This document shows, one piece after another, positions 17,517 through 25,705 of a DNA stretch of 64,000 nt. The position numbers and the translations under genes were made by a program. Numbering within the stretch: position 1 is the stretch's first letter; every line of letters starts with the position of its first letter. Below the pieces are notes generated by a model, which saw only the letters and a list, made by a program, of their open reading frames with translations, made no database searches and was not told the DNA's origin. The DNA is from Leisingera sp. ANG-M7 (lineage in GTDB: Bacteria; Pseudomonadota; Alphaproteobacteria; Rhodobacterales; Rhodobacteraceae). The stretch spans positions 1 to 64,000 of the forward strand of contig NZ_JWLI01000004.1 in NCBI RefSeq assembly GCF_000813965.1. Reading direction: 5' to 3'.

Positions 17517-18110
17517 ATGTGTGGCAATCATCAGAGCTTCGACGCTTATGCCTTTTCCAGGCAACCCGGCTTTGACGAAGCGGCGGTGCGCAAGGAATTC
17601 GCCAAGGCAGTGCCGCTGAAAACCGTGGTCGTCTATTGCTATGACCCGCGCATCGCCCAAGTGCCGCGGCTGGTCGCCCACGAGTTCGGTCAGACACACC
17701 CCGGAGAGATTGTCACCGACGGCAATGGCAGCAAGATCGCTTCGACCACAAATGTCTTCGAGGTTTGTGTGGCTGGAGGCCGGGCTTATGACGCCCTGCG
17801 GTCCGTCACAGTGGCGCAGCACCTGTTCGGAATCGAAAACATCGTCATCGTTCACCACACCCATTGCGGCGCCACTTCGTTCACCAAAGAGGGGATCATT
17901 GACGCCTACAAGCAGGAACATGGTGCCGATATTGAACAGCTTTACCCGGCAGAAAGCATTTGCATCAGCGACTACACTGCCTCCCTTGAGCATGATGTCC
18001 TATTGATGCGGGACTTCGCCGGAACCCCCAAACACGCCAACATCTACGGTTACATGTACGACATCGACGAGGAAAAGCTGATCAAGGTCGCGCAGTCGCT
18101 GGCCGCTTGA
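17517..18110 (+). CDS. Beta-class carbonic anhydrase-like protein
   Basis: 197 residues. Zinc-site features are the Cys and Asp-Arg pair in VVYCYDPRI at about 38-46 and the HTHCGATSF segment at about 116-124, as in beta-carbonic anhydrases that hydrate CO2. It is shorter and more divergent than housekeeping CynT/Can, resembling the single-domain forms sometimes seen in secondary-metabolism clusters. A strong GAAAGGAG ribosome-binding site precedes ATG 17517. Third gene of the LysR-flanked operon; enzymatic activity is inferred from conserved ligands only. Confidence 0.78.
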   Translation: MCGNHQSFDAYAFSRQPGFDEAAVRKEFAKAVPLKTVVVYCYDPRIAQVPRLVAHEFGQTHPGEIVTDGNGSKIASTTNVFEVCVAGGRAYDALRSVTVAQHLFGIENIVIVHHTHCGATSFTKEGIIDAYKQEHGADIEQLYPAESICISDYTASLEHDVLLMRDFAGTPKHANIYGYMYDIDEEKLIKVAQSLAA

Positions 18111-18195
18111 CTTTTCGGGCCGGCGGCAGAGCTGTCGGTCTGCTGCAGCGCGGAAAGGATATTGCGTTGGCCACTTGCCAAAATTGGAGGCTGGC

Positions 18196-18585
18196 ATGAG
18201 AGAACAGGATGTTGAAGACTGGCTGAAGGCCTATGGCAGGGCCTGGATCGTAGGCGACCCGGACGAGGCGGCCGCCCTGTTCACGGTAGCTGCAGAATAC
18301 CATGAGACCTCGTTCAGCGAACCGCTGACGGGCCGGGATCAAATCAGGCAGTATTGGCAAGAAGGTGCGGCAGACGCGCAGGAGGAAGTCAGGTTTTCAG
18401 CGCAGATCTGGGCTATTACAGGGAGCACAGCAATTGCAGGATGGCAGGCCGCATTCAGGCGCAAAGCCTCTGGGAGGCTTGTAAAACTGGACGGGGTATT
18501 CCGGTTAGTCTTTTCCAGTTCCCGGAACGGCGTGATCTGCAACCGCCTGGAGGAATGGTGGTACCGAAGCGAGAGCCAGAGCTGA
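18196..18585 (+). CDS. SnoaL-like/NTF2-fold small protein
   Basis: 129 residues from ATG 18196, preceded by TTGGAGG. The pattern of an N-terminal helix (WLKAYGRAWIVGDPDEAAALF), a YHETSF turn, GRDQIRQYW and C-terminal sheet ending in EEWWY fits the NTF2-like fold used by ketosteroid isomerase-like and SnoaL-like enzymes. No function can be read from this. It lies 85 bp downstream of the carbonic anhydrase-like gene on the same strand and may be a weakly linked fourth gene. Confidence 0.68.
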   Translation: MREQDVEDWLKAYGRAWIVGDPDEAAALFTVAAEYHETSFSEPLTGRDQIRQYWQEGAADAQEEVRFSAQIWAITGSTAIAGWQAAFRRKASGRLVKLDGVFRLVFSSSRNGVICNRLEEWWYRSESQS

Positions 18586-18747
18586 TTGGCAACGCTCTGG
18601 ATTCTCGGGCCAAGCTACCTGCCAATGTCCGATATCGCGTGCTGCGTTGCAGCGCCGGCCATCCCCACTCAATGTCCGCAAAGGGCCGGCAGTTCAGTTG
18701 GAAATGACTGTTGGGTGAAACTTCGGAACATGTATGTTGTGGCTAGT

Positions 18748-19641
18748 TCAGACGACCAACGACAGCCTCTTATCGGACACGTGAACTTGGGCTTCGACCC
18801 CCCAGTCAAAAGGCAGGAAATCCTGCTCGATCCCGTCGGCAAAGATGACCCCGCCTTCATTGATCCGGGACAAAACGGTGAGGTTGGCGTCTCGCGCAAT
18901 TTCACCCGCCGCGATGTCACACCCTGAGGTCCGGCTGGGCCAGGGTTCGCGTGCGAAAAACGCTGCGCGACTGTCTTCGGGGGAGATCTCAAAACTGCGG
19001 TGGGTTGCTGTCATGATCGACTTGGCCCAGCCGGTCAGACCAGTGCCCGTTGCAACGATCAGTCCGGAAGAGGATTGAAACTCTTCCGAGCCTCCAGCCT
19101 GCACGACATAGCGGGCAGACTGGTGCGATCGGTGCCCGAAAAATAACTCGTTCAAGGCGAGCAAAGAAAGGCCTTCGCCAGTATTAGCCTCGACCATAGA
19201 CCGCGCCTGGATATCCACATCTGCATGCGCTGCCCCCCTCAAAAGAGCAGGCAGGGCGTCGACACTGTGCCGAGCCAACACACCTTCGGACGACACCGGA
19301 TCAGGCGTGACTCCGACAACTAACTGACCATCAAGATACTTGGCCAGGTTGGCCACCAACCCATCCTGGCCGACCGGCACAATGATGTCATTGTCGCTGA
19401 ACAGGAACCGGCTCAAATCTTCACGCATGACCTGAACAAATGACCAATCCTCTGGGATGGCGTTTCTTGCGGCCGTGAGGGCGCGCGACTGCAATGCATC
19501 CCGCACCTCCAGACCCTCAATCTTCTGACCGCGGGTCGACAGGAAGAACTCGGCCTGTCCCCGTGTGCCGTGATTGGCCAACAGGGCAGCGTATTCGGTC
19601 TCTCTGCTGACCAGCACGACACGTGGGTTCAGGCTGCTCAT
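18748..19641 (-). CDS. NAD-kinase-fold protein
   Basis: 297 residues from ATG 19641. Three features place it in the NAD kinase/diacylglycerol kinase fold: GQDG at about 91-94 in place of the GGDG loop, an NEL segment at about 164-166 matching the NE motif, and SSGLIVATGTGLTGW at about 191-205 matching the GLIVSTPTGSTAY-type loop. It differs from housekeeping PpnK in all three motifs, so substrate or activity may differ. It is the last gene of the regulator-SPFH-kinase operon, 1 bp after the SPFH stop. Confidence 0.75.
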   Translation of the reverse strand: MSSLNPRVVLVSRETEYAALLANHGTRGQAEFFLSTRGQKIEGLEVRDALQSRALTAARNAIPEDWSFVQVMREDLSRFLFSDNDIIVPVGQDGLVANLAKYLDGQLVVGVTPDPVSSEGVLARHSVDALPALLRGAAHADVDIQARSMVEANTGEGLSLLALNELFFGHRSHQSARYVVQAGGSEEFQSSSGLIVATGTGLTGWAKSIMTATHRSFEISPEDSRAAFFAREPWPSRTSGCDIAAGEIARDANLTVLSRINEGGVIFADGIEQDFLPFDWGVEAQVHVSDKRLSLVV

Positions 19642-19642
19642 T

Positions 19643-20662
19643 TTACGTCTCCGCCCTTTGCGCACCCAACAGCAGCTTTGCCTGTTGCGCAATGCTGGCC
19701 AACATGTCCGGGCTGACGTTCAGACTGTCGATCTTTTCCAGCTTGCCGGCAAATTCCTGCGCGGCCAGTGCGAACATCACCGCAGGGGGCACCTCAGCAA
19801 TTGCAGCCATGCGAGCCTTTTCCATGTCGGCTGCAGCCTGTTCGACTGCCCTGATCCGCTTGGCTTCGGCTTCGGCCTCAATGATTTTGGCCTCGCTGTC
19901 TGCCTCGACCATGATCCGCTTTGCGGCAACCTTGGCTTCGGCTTCGGACCGGGCATTGGCGTCTTCACGAGCAATCAGGTCCTTTCGGCGCGCCGCCAGC
20001 TCGATCTGGTTCTGCAGCTCGTTTTCCGCAATCGCCCGCTCCTTGTCGACGGCCAAAGCGCGGCGCGAAAAGGTCGCTTCATCCGCCTTCTGCTGCAAGC
20101 TCTCGAACGTGGGAGCCTGCAGGGCCCGGAACAATTCGGAGCTTGGGGAAAGCGCCGACACGCGAATGCTGACGACCTCCAACCCCATCGCGTCCAGTGA
20201 TGGATCAGCGTCAAATCCGGCGGAAATGGCTGCCTGCAGGGGCGACAACCCGGCCTCCAGCAAATCGCGCACACCTTTGTCCTTCAGGTAGGCATCGGCG
20301 AATTCACGCACCAGCCCGTTCAGAACGGAATTGATCTGTTCCTCTGGCTTGCCCAGGCGGATACCCCTGTTGATGTCGATCCCGAAATCCACACGAGAAG
20401 CAATCTTGTCTGCGTCAGACACACGCCAGACGACAGAGCCCTGAACGGCCAGGTCCTGATAGTCCGACGACTGCCCCTTGATCATGAAGATCAATTCGCG
20501 ATCATTCATCGGAATTTCGGTGAGGGATGCGCCGTTGGGATCGAACCAGAAAGACAGACCACGCCCGGATTTCTTAAGAACTCCCTTGCGGAAGTATTGA
20601 ATGTGCTGCGACGCTTCTGCCCGCAACTGGTTGGCGACCACATAACGTTTGATCTGTGCCAT
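19643..20662 (-). CDS. Soluble SPFH/band-7-domain protein
   Basis: 339 residues. An SPFH core spans about 25-190 and a long charged coiled coil about 200-290 (EAEAKVAAKRIMVEADSEAK-type heptads), ending in an Ala/Leu-rich tail. Most stomatin/prohibitin-like proteins have an N-terminal membrane anchor; none is visible here, so membrane contact may be peripheral or the protein may form a soluble ring. Its ATG shares a base with the regulator's stop (TGATG) and its stop is 1 bp before the kinase-like gene. Function is unknown; the neighbours suggest a link to NAD(P) or ADP-ribose signals. Confidence 0.8.
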   Translation of the reverse strand: MAQIKRYVVANQLRAEASQHIQYFRKGVLKKSGRGLSFWFDPNGASLTEIPMNDRELIFMIKGQSSDYQDLAVQGSVVWRVSDADKIASRVDFGIDINRGIRLGKPEEQINSVLNGLVREFADAYLKDKGVRDLLEAGLSPLQAAISAGFDADPSLDAMGLEVVSIRVSALSPSSELFRALQAPTFESLQQKADEATFSRRALAVDKERAIAENELQNQIELAARRKDLIAREDANARSEAEAKVAAKRIMVEADSEAKIIEAEAEAKRIRAVEQAAADMEKARMAAIAEVPPAVMFALAAQEFAGKLEKIDSLNVSPDMLASIAQQAKLLLGAQRAET

Positions 20663-21342
20663 CAATCCTTCTCCTCTGGCTTTTCTTGGTACAATTCGGC
20701 AGGGCGGTAGGCGCCGCCGGTTTCAAACTCACCTGTTGGGATGATCATTCCGCGATCCAGCAACTTGCGCCGGAACGGGGGTTTCCTAAGTTCCTTGCCC
20801 AAGATCGCCTCATGCACCTCCTGGACCTCCCGCAAGGTAAACTTGTCTGGCAGAAGGGCATAGCCGATCCGTGAATAGTCCAGTTTGCCGCGGAGCCGTT
20901 TGACCACGTCGCCCAAAACATCTGCGTGATCGAAGGCAAGCGTCAAAGCCTGCCCATTTTGAAACACCTGTGCTGACCCGCCGGTTTCGCCTTCCCAATC
21001 TACACAAAGCGTGGCAAGCGATTGGCCGGATAGTGCTGCCGCGGGGCAAAGGGCCAGGTAGACAATACTGATCACCCGGCCACGTGGGTCCCGGTCAATC
21101 TTGCCGTAGCTGGCAAGTTGTTCGAAATGGATGTTCTGCACCCCGACCTTTTCGGCCAGCACCCGTTCCACCGTCTGCTCCAGTGACTGATCAACTTGAA
21201 CAAACCCGCCTGGCATCGCCCAGCCGGGGACGTCATCCTCCGGCCGGTCAACCAGCAGAACTTTCAACTGACCGTCAACGACCGTCATGATCGCAAGGTC
21301 AACGGCAACACTGGGTTTTGCATACTTTTCAAGGTTCGACAT
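20662..21342 (-). CDS. NrtR-like transcriptional regulator (degenerate Nudix plus winged helix)
   Basis: 226 residues. The N-terminal Nudix domain (about 10-145) has PGWAMPGGFV, but the catalytic REUxEE stretch reads RVLAEK, so two catalytic glutamates are missing. The C-terminal part (about 150-215) has the NrtR-type winged helix, with FTLREVQEVHEAILG, a PPFRRKLLDRG segment and a closing YRPAELY. NrtR proteins bind ADP-ribose-type ligands in the dead Nudix domain and repress NAD genes. A perfect palindrome lies just upstream, consistent with autoregulation of this three-gene operon. Confidence 0.83.
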   Translation of the reverse strand: MSNLEKYAKPSVAVDLAIMTVVDGQLKVLLVDRPEDDVPGWAMPGGFVQVDQSLEQTVERVLAEKVGVQNIHFEQLASYGKIDRDPRGRVISIVYLALCPAAALSGQSLATLCVDWEGETGGSAQVFQNGQALTLAFDHADVLGDVVKRLRGKLDYSRIGYALLPDKFTLREVQEVHEAILGKELRKPPFRRKLLDRGMIIPTGEFETGGAYRPAELYQEKPEEKD

Positions 21343-21359
21343 ATCTTATATCCAAGTTA

Positions 21360-21382
21360 GTAATAACCTAAATAGTTATTAC
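21360..21382. promoter_or_regulatory. Palindromic operator candidate for the NrtR-like regulator
   Basis: Perfect 8-bp arms GTAATAAC and GTTATTAC with a 7-bp AT-rich spacer begin 18 bp upstream of the regulator's ATG, in an AT-rich island. Placement, symmetry and size fit a dimeric repressor site overlapping the promoter. Binding by the encoded regulator is inference. Confidence 0.6.
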
Positions 21383-21495
21383 ACAAAGTGGCGTCAACCC
21401 CAATAACGTGATGCGGTCCTTTTCCAGTAGATGCGTCAGTCCGGGCCAGTTGCTGCTCGCGGAGCAAAAAATACGGCACGACACTTCAACGACGG

Positions 21496-22305
21496 CTATG
21501 ACGGGCCGCGCTGCAACAAGTCGATCGGACGGTCGAAGTCCGGTTTGGGCCGATCATACAGAACCGCCCGTTTGGGTAAGATCTCGACCACCTCAGCTAT
21601 GGCCAACACGTCTTCCAGTTCAACGCAGAGATACCGTACGGCGCTATCCATCTTGGTGCGGCCCAGCGGGAGCTGAACCGCTCGCAGGTTGCCCGTCTTG
21701 CGATGGATATGGGCGACTTTGGTCCGGCGCATCGAATGCGTGCCGTACGATGTTGGGTCTAACCCGATGGTTTTCACCCATTCCTGCAAGAGGCGAGCGT
21801 ATTGGCGCGTCGAGATGTGCGGCCGTTCGTAGAATCTGCGCGGCCAAAGGAATTCGGAACCGATCATGATCGGTTCCTCCATCCAGTGCAGGATCGAATT
21901 GCGCGTCTCTTCGGTGATCTCGAAACGAACCGGCCGCTTGGTCTTGCTCTGAATGATAGACGCCCGTTCCTTGACCTGACCGGAGGCATAGATGTCGGCA
22001 ACCTTTAGAGTGACGAGTTCGCAGCCACGCAGCTTGCTGTCGATGGCCAGGTTGAAAAGTGCCAGGTCGCGATGGTTCATTGCGATTTCCAGCCGCACCC
22101 GGATGGCCCGGACATGTTTGGGCATGAGGGGACGCTTCTGGCCGACGACGCGGCCCTTGTTCCAGGCCGGTCGGCAGGCGCGAATAGCAGGCAAGTTGGC
22201 GATGGTTATGATGTTTCTCTCATCCGCCTCAGCGCCAACCCGACGTTGAGAGCCCAGTTTATCACGCTGCTTTATGATTGCAGAGTAGGTCTGGTGTGAG
22301 CCCAA
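21496..22305 (-). CDS. Short tyrosine recombinase/integrase, possibly degenerate
   Basis: Homology begins near 22170 (RPAWNKGRVVGQKRPL) and gives about 220 residues, the usual size of a small integrase family common in Rhodobacteraceae plasmids and islands. Catalytic elements are Arg in SKLRGCELV, the THSMRRTK box (His-x-x-Arg), and Tyr in VRYLCVELED. The family's LGHTKM is LGRTKM here, so the second catalytic His is replaced by Arg. No ATG fits the expected N-terminus; the open frame extends to a TTG at 22305. These points suggest a decayed or altered enzyme. Confidence 0.65.
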   Translation of the reverse strand: MGSHQTYSAIIKQRDKLGSQRRVGAEADERNIITIANLPAIRACRPAWNKGRVVGQKRPLMPKHVRAIRVRLEIAMNHRDLALFNLAIDSKLRGCELVTLKVADIYASGQVKERASIIQSKTKRPVRFEITEETRNSILHWMEEPIMIGSEFLWPRRFYERPHISTRQYARLLQEWVKTIGLDPTSYGTHSMRRTKVAHIHRKTGNLRAVQLPLGRTKMDSAVRYLCVELEDVLAIAEVVEILPKRAVLYDRPKPDFDRPIDLLQRGPS

Positions 22306-22689
22306 ACCGTGAATTTAAGTTTCTCGCGGCGCGCGCTCGCAATAGTAAAATCCCCGCGACTGCATCATTTTCGGCGCCTCTGCGCGGCGAGAAAACCAGC
22401 CGTTCAAGCATGCTGCAGCGAGGGCGGTCACCCGTATTCACAGGTAGCGGGACAATTTCGGACCTTAGTCTAAAGCGCAGCATTGGCTACAAACAGCGGC
22501 AGATTTGCTACGGTCCCGCCATTTTAGCAGCCATTTTGTCAGCGCCGGGCCAACTGCACAAAAGGTCAAAAAAGGACTTTTCCTTACTGATTGAAGCCGT
22601 AGCGCAACATCCGTAAAGCTGCCGACGGTGTCATGCGGCGACGTGCAAAATCCAATACCCAGCTACTGCCCTTCAATACTCCCGAAGCG
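22306..22689. other. Gene-free stretch left of the catabolic cluster
   Basis: About 385 bp with lower GC and no supported gene. An open frame reading rightward across 22278-22616 has a low-complexity, Arg/Ser-rich product without family resemblance. No inverted repeats or attachment-site duplication were seen next to the recombinase gene. Confidence 0.4.
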
Positions 22690-23703
22690 CTAATCTTTTA
22701 GCAACTCTCGTACATTGGCATCCAGCTGGGCAGTGAACCCTAAGTCATTACCTGGATTGGCCGCGCAATGACCCCAGGGCGATTCGTACGGGCGGAAGAT
22801 CGCATTTGGCATATGGCGGGCCTCTAACTCGTTGTCTTCTGGCGGAAAGTAGAGGTCCTGAGTGCAAGGCATCAGGATCGCACGGGCCCTAATTGACTTC
22901 AGGGCGGCTTGGAAATCGCCTTTGTAAAGAGGCCCGGCGGAGACATCGCCGGCCTGCCAGGTGGCGAGTTTTGCCAACAGGTTGTTGGCGTCCCAGCCTT
23001 GCACGTGGTCCTGTTCCCAGTCCTGCAGCAGGTCCTCTATGGTCTCGAACCCCAGCTGTCGGTAGAGCCCCTCTCGGTAGAAAGCCTGTGAGAAGGCCCA
23101 GCCGGCATAGACCCTGCCAAAAGCCTTGAGCCCAGCCTCTGGCGGGCTCGAATAGTTGCCGCCGTTCCAGCTTTGGTCGGCACAAAGGGCGGCTTTGACG
23201 CCTTCGAGGAAGACGAAGTTGTGCGCTGAAGTTTTCGCAGAAGCGCAGAAGGGCAGGATCGCCTGCACCATATCCGGATATTGCGCTGCCCATTGGTAGG
23301 ACTGGAAGCCGGCCATTGACCAGCCTGCGACCAGGGCAATCTGTCCGATGCCCAGGTGGTCGTGGATCAGCCGGTGCTGGGCGGTGACGTTGTCCCACAT
23401 CTGCACCAGCGGGAAGCGCGGGCCGTCCTGCGGGGCGGGCGAATTGGAAGGTGAGGAGGAGCGGCCGTTGCCGAACAGGTTAGGGCTGACGATGAAATGC
23501 CGCGCCGGGTCGATGGCACGCCCCGGTCCGAAGAAGCCTTCGTTACGGTAATTGGTGCCGGTGTAGAAAGTGGGTAGGACGATGACGTTGTCACGCGCCG
23601 GCGAAAGGCTTCCGTAGGTCTGATAGGCAAGTTTTGCGCCTTTCAACACCTCGCCTGACAGCAGCGGGAAGTCTCCCAGGTCAAAGATTTGATAGTCCTG
23701 CAT
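22690..23703 (-). CDS. MetX-like alpha/beta hydrolase/acyltransferase
   Basis: 337 residues of the homoserine O-acetyltransferase-like family. The nucleophile is in AGWSMAGFQ at about residue 148, the acid in CTQDLYFPP at about 280, and the histidine in WGHCAANPG at about 315. YQTYGSL and PTFYTGTN are typical of the family's N-terminus. The serine context and the absence of methionine genes argue against a true MetX; relatives act as esterases or amide hydrolases. It ends a co-directional run with the ABC importer, ligase and oxygenase genes, so it may hydrolyse a conjugate made or taken up by that system. Confidence 0.8.
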   Translation of the reverse strand: MQDYQIFDLGDFPLLSGEVLKGAKLAYQTYGSLSPARDNVIVLPTFYTGTNYRNEGFFGPGRAIDPARHFIVSPNLFGNGRSSSPSNSPAPQDGPRFPLVQMWDNVTAQHRLIHDHLGIGQIALVAGWSMAGFQSYQWAAQYPDMVQAILPFCASAKTSAHNFVFLEGVKAALCADQSWNGGNYSSPPEAGLKAFGRVYAGWAFSQAFYREGLYRQLGFETIEDLLQDWEQDHVQGWDANNLLAKLATWQAGDVSAGPLYKGDFQAALKSIRARAILMPCTQDLYFPPEDNELEARHMPNAIFRPYESPWGHCAANPGNDLGFTAQLDANVRELLKD

Positions 23704-23752
23704 TTTGAAACCCTTTGAAAATCGGCCGGTCCCGCCGGCGGAACGTGAAGTG

Positions 23753-24550
23753 CTAGGCGTCTTCTTCCTGCTTGGCTTCGCCGCGCATCAGCTGCATGAT
23801 CTCGCGCTCGCACTCTGGGTATCCTGATAGTTCCACCAGATCCTCCTTGCTGCGGATCTCCTTGCCCTTCTTGAAATCCAACTCGAGGATGGTCTTGAGG
23901 CGGCCCGGGTGGGCGGAGAGGAAGACGATGCGGTCGGCGAGGAAGATCGCCTCCTGAATGTCATGGGTGACCAGCAGGATGGTGGTTTGTGTTGTGCGCA
24001 TAATATCCAGCAGCATTTCCTGCATGTGCCACCGGGTTTCCGCATCCAGCGCGCCGTAGGGTTCGTCCATCAGCAGTATTTCCGGCGCGTTGGCCAGGGT
24101 GCGTGCGATGGCAACCCGCTGCTTCATGCCGCCGGAAAGGGTCTTGGGGTAGGAGTCGCGGAATTTGGTGAGATGCACCAGGCCGATGTAGTGCAGCGCC
24201 CGCTCGCGGCGTTCCGCCTTGGGGATGCCGTTCAGCTTCACACCGTATTCGACGTTCTCCAGCACCGTCAGCCAGGGAAAGGAGGTGTAGCTTTGAAACA
24301 CCATGCCGCGCTCGCGCGCCGGGCCGTGGATCGGCCGGCCCTCCAGGCTGAGAGTGCCGCTGGTGGGGGTGTGGAGGCCCGCCACGATGTTCAGAAGCGT
24401 GGACTTGCCGCAGCCCGAAGGCCCCAGCAGCACGCAGAGTTCATTGCGGGCCACCGAGAAGGACACATCGCGCAAGGCCTCGACCCCGCCGCCGCGTGTG
24501 GGGAATGTCTTGCAGACATTCTGGACGGATAGAATGGTGCTGGACTGCAT
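23753..24550 (-). CDS. ABC transporter ATP-binding protein (SsuB/TauB type)
   Basis: 265 residues with a complete nucleotide-binding domain: Walker A GPSGCGKST at about 43-51, Q loop in VFQSYTSFPW, signature LSGGMKQR at about 141, Walker B ILLMDEPYGALD, and H loop in LVTHDIQEA. The subgroup matches importers for nitrate, sulfonates, taurine and related small organic ions. It is preceded on the same strand by the substrate-binding and permease genes, giving a complete importer. Specificity cannot be read from the ATPase. Confidence 0.92.
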   Translation of the reverse strand: MQSSTILSVQNVCKTFPTRGGGVEALRDVSFSVARNELCVLLGPSGCGKSTLLNIVAGLHTPTSGTLSLEGRPIHGPARERGMVFQSYTSFPWLTVLENVEYGVKLNGIPKAERRERALHYIGLVHLTKFRDSYPKTLSGGMKQRVAIARTLANAPEILLMDEPYGALDAETRWHMQEMLLDIMRTTQTTILLVTHDIQEAIFLADRIVFLSAHPGRLKTILELDFKKGKEIRSKEDLVELSGYPECEREIMQLMRGEAKQEEDA

Positions 24551-24580
24551 GATGCGCCCCTTCTTTGCAGGTCAGGTGGA

Positions 24581-25636
24581 TCAGCCGCGGTAGCCGCTGT
24601 CGTAAAGCTCCTTGTGCAGGCTGCATTCGACACCGGTTTCAGGGGCTTTGACCTCCTGGATCAGGCCGAACTTGACCCACCATTCGCTGACCAGGTTCCA
24701 GTGGTCCGACATTTGGCCGTTGGTCTGCTCAAAGGGCGGGTTGCCCGGGGCCGCGCCGCAGAATTGCGCCGCTTCGATAAAGTCGTAGACATAAAGCCCG
24801 CCATCCAGAGAGGTGCCGTCCTTGCCCAGGACCAGTTCAACGTCGGCGATGCTCATCCCCATTCCTTTGGCGATGATCTCGTTGCCCTCGGTCGGGTTCT
24901 GTTTCCACCAGGCGATGGCGTCATACATCGCCTGCATGGTTTTCAGGGCCACATCGCGGCGGTCGTTGATCAGCGCGTTGCTCATGTAGTGGCCATCCGC
25001 GACCACGGCATTTTTCAGCCAGAAGGGCTCGTCCGATTGGGTCAGGATGCTGGCGCCCTCCAAAGCCTTCAGCGTGTTGGTGCCATAGGGTTCCCAAAAC
25101 TCCGAAGCCGCCACGCCGCCGCCGATCATGGCGGCAAAGGCATCATCCGCGATGATGTTGCGGTAGACGACGGAGTCGTATGCGGCGCCGTTCTGCTCCA
25201 GCCACATGGCGACATAGATCTGCGCCAAACCGCCTTCGAGCACCGCGACCTCTTTGCCGGCCAGGTCGGCAGCGTTTTCAATGCCGGGGCCTGCAACGAC
25301 CTTGTCGGTGCCGTTGGACAGATTGCCGAATGCGACCAGCTTGACCGGCAGGCCGCGCTCGACCCCGACCGGGGTGAATTCGGCGGTGGAGGAAACCACA
25401 TCAAGCTGTCCGGCGGCAACCAGGTTGAAGCTTTCATAGGGGTCTTCGATGGTCTGGTAGTGGATGTCCAGATCCGGGGCGAGGCCCTTTTCCGCCGCGA
25501 TGTGCCAGAAGCCGTAGCCCGGCCAGGTGAAGCCCGCGATCTTGACACTTTCCGCGGACCATACGGGGGCGGCGGCGCCTGCCAGCACGAAGGCTGCAAT
25601 GCAGCGGCTGGCGGATTTCAGCAGTTTCTTGGTCAT
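24581..25636 (-). CDS. ABC transporter substrate-binding protein (SsuA/TauA/NMT1-like)
   Basis: 351 residues from ATG 25636; a GTG at 25642 is a possible start behind GGGAGG. A signal peptide ends near APVWSAES. The mature part is a two-lobed binding protein of the NMT1/SsuA group (KIAGFTWPGYG, then GQLDVVSSTAEFTPVGVERGL). Unlike nitrate-binding relatives it has many aromatic residues near the cleft (WPGYGFW, FWEPYG), compatible with an organic ligand. It lies between the permease and ATPase genes of the same importer. The ligand is probably the substrate of the neighbouring oxygenase/ligase genes. Confidence 0.88.
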   Translation of the reverse strand: MTKKLLKSASRCIAAFVLAGAAAPVWSAESVKIAGFTWPGYGFWHIAAEKGLAPDLDIHYQTIEDPYESFNLVAAGQLDVVSSTAEFTPVGVERGLPVKLVAFGNLSNGTDKVVAGPGIENAADLAGKEVAVLEGGLAQIYVAMWLEQNGAAYDSVVYRNIIADDAFAAMIGGGVAASEFWEPYGTNTLKALEGASILTQSDEPFWLKNAVVADGHYMSNALINDRRDVALKTMQAMYDAIAWWKQNPTEGNEIIAKGMGMSIADVELVLGKDGTSLDGGLYVYDFIEAAQFCGAAPGNPPFEQTNGQMSDHWNLVSEWWVKFGLIQEVKAPETGVECSLHKELYDSGYRG

Positions 25637-25705
25637 CGTCACGGTACCTCCCTTGCGACGTCACATTGTTGGTTGGCCTGTTCTTTCGGGTTCTGCTCCA
25701 GCTCC

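Noticed and set aside
22690-23703. True homoserine O-acetyltransferase (metX)
   Set aside because: Same family and triad, but no methionine genes around it and it sits in a catabolic operon; the broader MetX-like label is safer.
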